Positions 10,389 to 17,119 of a stretch of DNA of 64,000 bases are shown one piece after another. The position numbers and the translations under genes are program-made. Source of the stretch: Gammaproteobacteria bacterium (lineage in GTDB: Bacteria > Pseudomonadota > Gammaproteobacteria > HyVt-429). Below the pieces are notes generated by a model. It saw only the letters and a list, made by a program, of their open reading frames with translations. It had not been told where the DNA came from and ran no database searches. Positions within the stretch are counted from its first letter, which is position 1, and each line of letters opens with the position of its first letter. The DNA is taken from the NCBI GenBank assembly GCA_013152415.1, contig JAADGI010000032.1, forward strand, positions 62,001-126,000. The letters are read 5' to 3'.

Positions 10389-11624
10389 ATGAAAGTCGAC
10401 AGCGCTCAAATCGATCTATTCAGCCAGCGTAGCCTGGAAAAGACCCAGCGTATTAGTGAATCCCTGGTTGAAGGCCTTAGTCGGCCGGGCAGTGCCTGGT
10501 CTCCAGACAATCTCAGCGAAGGGGTGATCTATAGTCGTGAGCAAATTTCACGATCTGCAGCCCAGGATATAGAAACCAACCTGACGCGCCTGGCCAAGGA
10601 TGCGGCCGAGGGGGACATGCCAGCGGTGGATCGATTGAGACGGCTGGCCCATGACATCGGTGGCCGCGCGCCCGATCCGCAACAATCTGCGCTCGATTTT
10701 TCTGGCCGTCAGCAAGCGATGATGGCCGAGTTGGGCCTGGGTCCGAATCAGGGCGCTGAGCCCAGCACTTTGAACGACATTGATGAGGCCCTGCCCCTGG
10801 GTGACGCCAAGTTGCTTTTATTGAAGGCCATGATCGAAGCCTTGTCCGGCAACGAGATTAAAATCCTCATGCCTTCAGATATGCAGCCCGATGGGCTGGC
10901 CTCTATGGAACCCCCCGTTGCGCAAGAGGCAACGACAAGCACCGACGGGGTCAATCCGCAGTGGGGGATGCGCTACCGCTATTCTGAGACCTATATTGAG
11001 ACCGAGCGCACACAGTTCAGTGCGACGGGTAGCCTAAAGACTGCCGATGGCAGGGAAATTTCAATTGACCTTGAGCTCACTATGTCCCGTCGTTTTGCCA
11101 GTCAAATGAATATCAATATTGATGCCGGTACGGCGTTAAAGGATCCGCTGGTGATCAATTTTAATGGTACTGCAGCCCAACTCACGGAAACGAAATTCAG
11201 TTTCGACATCGACGCCGATGGCAGAGACGATCAAATTGCCTTTGTGGGGCCGAACAGTGGCTTGCTGGCCCTGGATCGTAATGCTGATGGCACAATTAAT
11301 GACGGACGCGAATTGTTTGGTGCCCTGAGCGGTGATGGGTTTGCCGATCTTGCCGCCTATGACGACGATGGCAATGGATTTATAGACGAGGCCGATGGGG
11401 TTTATCAGCAACTACGGGTGTGGACCCGGGATGCCGAGGGGCAGGATCAGTTGCTCTCGCTGGGTGAGGCCAATGTGGGTGCCCTTTATTTACAATCTGT
11501 AGCCACGCCTTTCGATATTCGAAATAGTGAAAACATAGTGCAGGCGGTCATCCGTGCCAGTGGGATTTATTTGGGTGAAGATGGCGGAGTGGGTAGTGTG
11601 CAACAGCTGGATTTGGCCGTTTAG
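10389..11624 (+). CDS. Putative calcium-binding protein with EF-hand-like loops
   Basis: 411 residues, ATG preceded by AGGGGTG. The first 160 residues are polar and helical without a signal peptide. The second half holds clustered acidic loops: DIDADGRDDQ, DRNADGTINDGRELFG and DDDGNGFIDEADGVY, each matching the DxDxDG calcium-loop pattern. The arrangement 'LDRNADGTINDGRELFG...FADLAAYDDDGNGFIDEAD' is a recurring module in proteobacterial proteins linked to repeats-in-toxin secretion or surface attachment. Its job here is not known. Neighbours give no help: it lies between a metallo-hydrolase and ubiT on the opposite strand. Confidence 0.65.
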   Translation: MKVDSAQIDLFSQRSLEKTQRISESLVEGLSRPGSAWSPDNLSEGVIYSREQISRSAAQDIETNLTRLAKDAAEGDMPAVDRLRRLAHDIGGRAPDPQQSALDFSGRQQAMMAELGLGPNQGAEPSTLNDIDEALPLGDAKLLLLKAMIEALSGNEIKILMPSDMQPDGLASMEPPVAQEATTSTDGVNPQWGMRYRYSETYIETERTQFSATGSLKTADGREISIDLELTMSRRFASQMNINIDAGTALKDPLVINFNGTAAQLTETKFSFDIDADGRDDQIAFVGPNSGLLALDRNADGTINDGRELFGALSGDGFADLAAYDDDGNGFIDEADGVYQQLRVWTRDAEGQDQLLSLGEANVGALYLQSVATPFDIRNSENIVQAVIRASGIYLGEDGGVGSVQQLDLAV

Positions 11625-11716
11625 CCACGATAAGCATGCAACATGCAAACCCCGATGGGCGTTACGGGTTTCTCACCATACCCTTCGGGCCGGTGATCCC
11701 TGCGTGGTGCCAAAGA

Positions 11717-12211
11717 TTAATTGGGACGGCGGACTAGATGTGCAGTTAGCTCAAGACCCTTTCGTAAGGGCAAAGGCAGGGTATCCAGATCCAGGGTGTC
11801 CAGCAGGTTTTTGACCTGTAGGCCAATCTCGGTATCCCCCTCAATCACCAGGCGGCGTTGAAAGAAGAGCGTATCTGGGTCCTCACAGCGGGTGGCCAGT
11901 TGCATAAATTCATGTAAATTACCGCGAATCGAAGCGGACTCCTGCGCCTGTTGTCTTGAAACAATCCGCTGCCCCTGCACACCGAAGTACCAGCATAGAC
12001 GGGCATCCTCAATGGTGATCTTGATGTATCGCCCCTGTAAAAAATCAAGTTCTCCATCGCGTAACGCCTCCTTGAAGACGTATTGCAGCACCTTTTCCAG
12101 CACGTTACGTTGCAGGGAAAAAGGTGTACGGGCAATATTCCTGGCCAGCAACAAGGGAAGTTGTTGGCCAAGTGCTACTTTGATGGGCAAGGGAATCGTG
12201 GCGAGGCTCAT
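11717..12211 (-). CDS. ubiT: Anaerobic ubiquinone biosynthesis accessory factor UbiT (SCP2 domain)
   Basis: 164 residues with an SCP2-type lipid-binding domain over residues 40-140. The pattern DGELDFLQGRYIKITIED and the CRW-like LCWYFG stretch are typical of the YhbT/UbiT family, which binds ubiquinone biosynthetic intermediates and supports O2-independent ubiquinone synthesis. It is divergently arranged to yhcC-ubiU-ubiV, whose products work with it; this gene order is known from other proteobacteria. An FNR-like box lies 58-71 bases upstream of its start, within the shared intergenic region. Confidence 0.88.
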   Translation of the reverse strand: MSLATIPLPIKVALGQQLPLLLARNIARTPFSLQRNVLEKVLQYVFKEALRDGELDFLQGRYIKITIEDARLCWYFGVQGQRIVSRQQAQESASIRGNLHEFMQLATRCEDPDTLFFQRRLVIEGDTEIGLQVKNLLDTLDLDTLPLPLRKGLELTAHLVRRPN

Positions 12212-12268
12212 ATGTGGTTACACTTATCCTAGTTTGAGCCAATTATAAATAGATCATCTAGCTTTGCC

Positions 12269-12282
12269 TTGACTTAAATCAA
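12269..12282. promoter_or_regulatory. FNR/Anr-type box between ubiT and yhcC-ubiUV
   Basis: TTGACTTAAATCAA matches the FNR consensus TTGAT-N4-ATCAA with one mismatch (C for T at position 5). It lies in the divergent promoter region of genes for anaerobic ubiquinone synthesis, where control by an oxygen-sensing FNR homologue is expected. Confidence 0.7.
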
Positions 12283-12370
12283 GATACGCCAAATCTGCCT
12301 TTGCTAGTCTGCTTGCAGCGGTGTTCTGGCGTCTCAGGCATAGAGATCAACAATAGGTGTGGTGTATTAA

Positions 12371-13309
12371 ATGTATCTGCCCGGGGTCATACACTCATTC
12401 GGCAGTGCCATGCAGCGCAAGCATGGCGAAAAGGTGCATAAATTGGCGATTAATGCGGCATTTACTTGTCCTAATCGCGATGGCAGCAAGGGCTCGGGTG
12501 GTTGTACCTTTTGCAACAATGTTTCGTTCAGTCCCCATGCGCGTCAGCCGGCCAGTGTCTTGGAACAGATCGCCCAAGGCAAAACGGTTGTGCGTAAGAG
12601 GACCGGGGCAAAAAAATATATCGCCTATTTTCAGGCCTACACGAATACCTACGCGGATATTGCAAGTCTGAAGGAACTTTATGATCAGGCCCTGAAAGAT
12701 AAGGATGTGATAGGGCTGTCCATAGGGACCCGACCAGATTGTGTTCCCGAGCCGGTGTTGGCATTGTTGGCGGAGTATCAACAACAAGGTTATGAAGTTT
12801 GGCTCGAGTTGGGTCTGCAATCGGCGTTTGATTCAACTCTGGCGCGGGTGAATCGTGGCCATGGTTTTGCGGAGTATGTGCAGGCAATAAAATGCGCACG
12901 CAGATACAAGCTACAGGTGTGCACGCACCTGATTATTGGTCTGCCTGGTGAAGATGCGGAACACAGTCTGTCCTCCCTTGAGCAGGTGCTGCAATTGGGG
13001 ACACAGGGGTTGAAGCTGCATCCATTGCATGTGGTCAAAGGCACACAGTTGGCGAATCAATGGCGGCGGGGCGAGTACAAGGCCATGATATTCAAGGACT
13101 ACATTGAGCTGGCGGCAGAGATGGTGGCACGTACACCACGAGATGTGATCTACCATCGCCTTACGGCGACCGCTGCGGCACACCTGCTATTGGCTCCCCA
13201 GTGGTGTGTTTACAAGTGGCGGGTACTCAATGCCATACACGATCAACTGATTGCGCAAGCCCGTACCCAGGGAAGCAATCTTGATTACGAAAAACTGAGC
13301 ATAGGATGA
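12371..13309 (+). CDS. yhcC: Radical SAM protein of the YhcC family
   Basis: 312 residues. The N-terminal part carries the family form of the radical SAM cluster motif, TCPNRDGSKGSGGCTFCNN around residues 31-49, in which the three Cys bind the 4Fe-4S cluster that cleaves S-adenosylmethionine. The remainder matches the TIM-barrel of the TIGR01212 group (EVWLELGLQSAFDSTL, HLIIGLPGE). The biochemical reaction of YhcC is not established. It is the first gene of an apparent operon with ubiU and ubiV, four bases apart, suggesting that it acts under anaerobic conditions, possibly with them. Confidence 0.88.
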   Translation: MYLPGVIHSFGSAMQRKHGEKVHKLAINAAFTCPNRDGSKGSGGCTFCNNVSFSPHARQPASVLEQIAQGKTVVRKRTGAKKYIAYFQAYTNTYADIASLKELYDQALKDKDVIGLSIGTRPDCVPEPVLALLAEYQQQGYEVWLELGLQSAFDSTLARVNRGHGFAEYVQAIKCARRYKLQVCTHLIIGLPGEDAEHSLSSLEQVLQLGTQGLKLHPLHVVKGTQLANQWRRGEYKAMIFKDYIELAAEMVARTPRDVIYHRLTATAAAHLLLAPQWCVYKWRVLNAIHDQLIAQARTQGSNLDYEKLSIG

Positions 13310-13313
13310 TTTG

Positions 13314-14309
13314 ATGGAATTGGTGTGTCCTGCGGGTAATTATCCGTCACTCAAGGCGGCTGTTGAGCATGGTGCAAGCGCGGTCTATATCGGGTTTAAG
13401 GATGATACCAATGCGCGTCATTTTGCCGGTCTGAATTTCAATGACAACAAACTTGATCAGGCACTGGCCTATGCCAGGTCAAAGGGTGTCAAGATATTTA
13501 TCGCCATCAATACCTATCCGCAGCAACAGGGCTGGCAACGCTGGAAGCAGGCTGTCGACAGGGCGGCACAGTTAGATGTCGATGCCGTTATTGCTGCCGA
13601 CATGTCGGTGCTTGATTATGCCGCATCGACGTACCCGGAATTAAATTTACATTTATCCGTACAGGGTTCGGCGACGAACTACGAGGCATTACTTTTCTAT
13701 AAACGGCATTTCAATATTCGCCGTGCTGTATTGCCCAGGGTTTTGTCATTGGCGCAGGTGCAGGCCTTGGCCAAAAATAGCCCGGTGGACCTGGAAGTGT
13801 TTGCCTTTGGTAGCCTGTGCATTATGGCCGAGGGGCGTTGTCATTTGTCTTCTTATGTTACCGGTGAGTCACCCAACATGTGCGGTGTCTGTTCACCCGC
13901 CAAGGCCGTCGCTTGGGAGGAGCGTGGTGATGTGCTTGAGTCACGCCTCAATGGAGTTTTGATTGACCGTTACCAGATAGACGAAAATGCCAGTTATCCC
14001 ACCCTTTGCAAGGGTCGTTTCCGGGTAAATGGCGAGGTCGTTCATGCCCTGGAGGAGCCGACCAGCCTGAATACCATCAGCCTTATCCCTGAACTGTCAA
14101 AGATCGGTATCAAGGCCGTGAAGATCGAAGGCCGTCAGCGTAGTCCTGCCTATGTACAGCTGGTGGCGAAGGTGTGGCGGCAGGCGCTGGACCACTACGC
14201 ACGAACGGGAGACGAGTTTGTGACCAAAAAGGAATGGACGGACTTTTTGGCCAAGGTCTCCGAAGGTGCACAGACGACGCTCGGGGCCTACTCCCGGCCA
14301 TGGCAGTAA
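13314..14309 (+). CDS. ubiU: O2-independent ubiquinone hydroxylase subunit UbiU (U32 peptidase-like)
   Basis: 331 residues from the ATG at 13314, preceded by AGGA; the frame also has a TTG immediately before. The U32 fold begins MELVCPAGNYPSLKAAV. Four Cys characteristic of UbiU iron-sulfur binding can be seen: GSLCIMAEGRC, MCGVCSP and TLCKGRF. With UbiV it forms a heterodimer with 4Fe-4S clusters that hydroxylates ubiquinone precursors without oxygen, probably using prephenate. The start is four bases after the yhcC stop, and ubiV follows four bases after its own stop. Confidence 0.92.
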   Translation: MELVCPAGNYPSLKAAVEHGASAVYIGFKDDTNARHFAGLNFNDNKLDQALAYARSKGVKIFIAINTYPQQQGWQRWKQAVDRAAQLDVDAVIAADMSVLDYAASTYPELNLHLSVQGSATNYEALLFYKRHFNIRRAVLPRVLSLAQVQALAKNSPVDLEVFAFGSLCIMAEGRCHLSSYVTGESPNMCGVCSPAKAVAWEERGDVLESRLNGVLIDRYQIDENASYPTLCKGRFRVNGEVVHALEEPTSLNTISLIPELSKIGIKAVKIEGRQRSPAYVQLVAKVWRQALDHYARTGDEFVTKKEWTDFLAKVSEGAQTTLGAYSRPWQ

Positions 14310-14313
14310 AAAC

Positions 14314-15204
14314 ATGAAACTATCACTTGGACCCCTACAGTATCTCTGGTCGCGGCAAGAGACCTACGATTTTTATGATGCAATGGCATCGCTGCCCATC
14401 GATGTCATTTATCTTGGTGAGACGGTATGTTCCAAACGCCGCAACCTGAAGACGGGTGACTGGTTGGATTTGGCCCAACATCTGGCAGAGCAGGGTAAGC
14501 AGGTGGTCCTCTCCACCCTGACCCTGATTGAGGCCGAGTCCGAACTCAAGACCATGCGGCGTCTTTGCGGTCAGGATGATTTTCTTGTCGAGGCCAACGA
14601 CATGGCCGCCGTACAATTGCTGTCCGAGCGGGGCGTTCCTTTTGTGACTGGACCCTTTATCAATATTTACAATGCCCGTAGCCTGGCATTTCTCAGCCGC
14701 TTGGGGTTACAGCGTTGGGTGATGCCGGTGGAACTTTCCAGGGAGTCACTTCGGTGTATCCTCGAGGCGCCGGAGATAAAGGCACTGGAGCAACCGTTGG
14801 AGACCGAGGTCTTCAGTTATGGCCGCCTGCCCCTGGCCTTTTCGGCACGCTGTTTTACCGCCAGGGCGCACAAGCTCTCGAAAGACAATTGCGAATTTGT
14901 CTGTGGTGACTATCCACAAGGTCTGCAACTGGACAGCCAGGAGCAGCAGACCGTGTTTACCCTCAATGGCATCCAGACACAGTCAGGTGATGTCTATAAT
15001 CTCTCGCCCGAAGTGGCGGATATGAAGAAACTGTCTATCGACATCCTTCGATTGAGCCCGCAACATGATGCTATGACGGATGTTATTCAGTGCTTTAGAG
15101 ACGCCATTGAAGGGCAGCCCACCGCAGCGGTACTTGCTGCTGCACATTGTAATGGCTATTGGCACAGTGAGGCCGGGATGGGTGAGGTCAAGCCACCACT
15201 CTAA
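14314..15204 (+). CDS. ubiV: O2-independent ubiquinone hydroxylase subunit UbiV (U32 peptidase-like)
   Basis: 296 residues from the ATG at 14314; an upstream in-frame extension overlaps ubiU and looks non-native. Motifs of the YhbV/UbiV branch are present: YLGETVCSKRRN near residue 38 and the cluster ARCFTARAHKLSKDNCEFVC near residue 175, supplying the iron-sulfur Cys ligands. It partners UbiU in anaerobic ubiquinone hydroxylation. It closes the yhcC-ubiU-ubiV operon. The gap of about 220 bases that follows marks the left side of the accessory region. Confidence 0.92.
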   Translation: MKLSLGPLQYLWSRQETYDFYDAMASLPIDVIYLGETVCSKRRNLKTGDWLDLAQHLAEQGKQVVLSTLTLIEAESELKTMRRLCGQDDFLVEANDMAAVQLLSERGVPFVTGPFINIYNARSLAFLSRLGLQRWVMPVELSRESLRCILEAPEIKALEQPLETEVFSYGRLPLAFSARCFTARAHKLSKDNCEFVCGDYPQGLQLDSQEQQTVFTLNGIQTQSGDVYNLSPEVADMKKLSIDILRLSPQHDAMTDVIQCFRDAIEGQPTAAVLAAAHCNGYWHSEAGMGEVKPPL

Positions 15205-15380
15205 GCCTGCCAGGCTTATCAAACACCGCCTAGCCTTACCGTTTACGAACGGCTTGTTGGATAAACACAGCCTTACAAGGTACGGCAAATTTGCACAGAT
15301 GGGACTGGTAAGCCTTGTATTTATTGCCTGGAAAATATGTTTGTGACATTTAATCCCTTTTTCACGACAAATAAGATGCT

Positions 15381-15413
15381 TATATGTCGCTAAGATGCGT
15401 TTTGCGACATATA
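15381..15413. promoter_or_regulatory. Inverted-repeat operator candidate upstream of the Fic gene
   Basis: Perfect 10-base arms TATATGTCGC (15381-15390) and GCGACATATA (15404-15413) flank a 13-base spacer and end ten bases before the Fic start. Two more half-site-like sequences, GTGACATTTA and ACGACAAATA, lie further upstream in direct orientation. The Fic protein has a predicted winged-helix N-terminus, so autoregulation is plausible. Confidence 0.6.
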
Positions 15414-15422
15414 ATCTGACTC

Positions 15423-16829
15423 ATGCCCAAAAAGATTCCCGAACAAGAGCTTGAGGCCATTGTTGAAATCGTGACGGGTCATCCTGAGGGGGTGCCGGTC
15501 AAGACCATTCGTGATGGGCTGGTATTTGAGCTTCCCCCCCGGATGTTGCAGCGCCGTCTGGCATTGCTGGTCAAACAGAAGCGGTTGGCTGCCGAGGGTC
15601 GTGGCCGGGGCAGTCGCTATCGGCTGCCTGCCGACACTGGCAGGGTACATAATGTAGAAGTCATCGAAAGGGTAGGAGTACGCGACGGAGTACGTGGCGA
15701 ATTCTACGTGCCGATTTCACCCGAGGGCGAGGTAATTAGGCAGGCTGTCCGCGAACCGTTTCAGAACCGGCATCCAGTCGGATACAACCGGGCTTTCCTC
15801 GATGAATACCGGCCCAACGATACTTTCTATCTTTCAGCGCAAACACGGCAGCGTCTTCTCGAGATGGGGCGCTCACCAGATAGCCCGCGCCTGGCTGGAA
15901 TTTATGCGCGGCAGATATTCAATCGCTTGCTAATCGATTTGTCCTGGAATTCCAGTCGTCTGGAAGGTAACACCTATTCGCTACTCGAAACCGAGCGTCT
16001 GCTTGAATTGGGAGAGGCCGCCGAAGGTAAAGGTGCCCTGGAAGCGCAGATGATTCTGAACCACAAGGCCGCCATCGAGCTGTTGGTTGAACAGGCCGCC
16101 GAAGTCGATTTCAATCGTTACACGGTCCTCAACCTGCATGCCTTGCTCTCGGATAACCTGCTCGTTGATCCACAGGCCTGCGGTCGTTTGCGCGCCATTG
16201 CCGTTGGGATTGATGGGACGGTCTACCATCCGTTGGAAGTGCCACAGCTAATCGATGAATGTTTCCAGCAGCTTCTCGACACTGCCGCAGCGATTACCGA
16301 CCCGTTCGAGCAAGCCTTCTTTGCTATGGTGCATTTGCCTTATTTGCAACCGTTTGAAGACGTGAATAAACGTGTTTCCCGGCTTGTGTCGAATCTGCCG
16401 CTTATTCGCCAGAACCTGAGTCCACTGTCGTTCGTGGATGTGCCCGAACGTGCCTATATTGATGGCATTCTCGGGGTGTACGAACTTAATCGCATCGAGT
16501 TGTTGCGCGATGTGTTCATTTGGGCTTATGAGCGTTCGTGCGCGCGTTATTCAGCGGTGCGGCAGTCACTGGGAGAACCGGATCCGTTTCGTTTGAGATA
16601 TCGTACATTGGTGGCCGACATTGTTGTTGAGATAGTTCGTGGCGGCATGGACAAGAAAACCGCAGCAGCTTTCATCAAGCAGCGTGCTGTGGAGGATGTG
16701 CCGCAAGAGGATCAAGCGCGTTTTATCGAGGTGGTGGAAACGGAAGTGATGGGCCTTCACGAGGGGAATATTGCACGCTATCGTTTGCGTTCATCGCAGT
16801 ACCAGATGTGGCGGGAGACATGGCGCTGA
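15423..16829 (+). CDS. Fic-domain protein with N-terminal winged helix
   Basis: 468 residues. Residues 1-75 look like a winged-helix DNA-binding domain (MLQRRLALLVKQKRLAAEGR). The Fic core contains SSRLEGNTY, the class II inhibitory helix motif S-x-x-x-E-G/N, upstream of the active-site loop HLPYLQPFEDVNKRVSR near residue 300. The loop departs from the canonical HPFxDGNGRxxR: five residues lie between His and PF, and Gly-Asn-Gly is replaced by Val-Asn-Lys. Fic enzymes mostly transfer AMP to hydroxyl groups of proteins. The degenerate loop makes nucleotide transfer uncertain. It is flanked upstream by a long inverted repeat and lies at the edge of the accessory island. Confidence 0.82.
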   Translation: MPKKIPEQELEAIVEIVTGHPEGVPVKTIRDGLVFELPPRMLQRRLALLVKQKRLAAEGRGRGSRYRLPADTGRVHNVEVIERVGVRDGVRGEFYVPISPEGEVIRQAVREPFQNRHPVGYNRAFLDEYRPNDTFYLSAQTRQRLLEMGRSPDSPRLAGIYARQIFNRLLIDLSWNSSRLEGNTYSLLETERLLELGEAAEGKGALEAQMILNHKAAIELLVEQAAEVDFNRYTVLNLHALLSDNLLVDPQACGRLRAIAVGIDGTVYHPLEVPQLIDECFQQLLDTAAAITDPFEQAFFAMVHLPYLQPFEDVNKRVSRLVSNLPLIRQNLSPLSFVDVPERAYIDGILGVYELNRIELLRDVFIWAYERSCARYSAVRQSLGEPDPFRLRYRTLVADIVVEIVRGGMDKKTAAAFIKQRAVEDVPQEDQARFIEVVETEVMGLHEGNIARYRLRSSQYQMWRETWR

Positions 16830-16914
16830 CGCTGCATAGGACTTCGCCCTCCTTGTCGGTAACCTAACTACGGTGTATACACTATGCTGTTATCGCCTCT
16901 GTTACGGGGCAATC

Positions 16915-17016
16915 ATGGTTTCGGCAAAGAAGGCAAAGTTCGAAGGCACTATCCGGCCCTGGGGAAATAGCCTGGGACCCAGGATAACTCGACCGATGGG
17001 CGAGCTGGCTCATTGA
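16915..17016 (+). pseudogene. MazE/AbrB-type antitoxin remnant
   Basis: A 33-codon frame begins at ATG 16915 after GGGG. Its product includes FEGTIRPWGNSLGPRITRPM, the start of the swapped-hairpin AbrB fold of chromosomal MazE-like antitoxins (WGNSL is diagnostic). It stops at TGA 17014-17016 after the first strand pair, about half of the usual 75-80 residues, and no toxin gene follows. I interpret it as the decayed antitoxin of a lost toxin-antitoxin pair. Confidence 0.5.
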
Positions 17017-17119
17017 TTGGTGCGGATCGCGTCGTTAAATCATTGTTCGAGCAGCCATAGGAAAAGAGAAGATTAGGAACTTCACAAATGATTAACCTGG
17101 ATTCTTAACGCTAATCTGA

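Noticed and set aside
15080-15346. 88-codon rightward frame across the end of ubiV
   Set aside because: It overlaps ubiV in another frame and shows no domain; a shadow.
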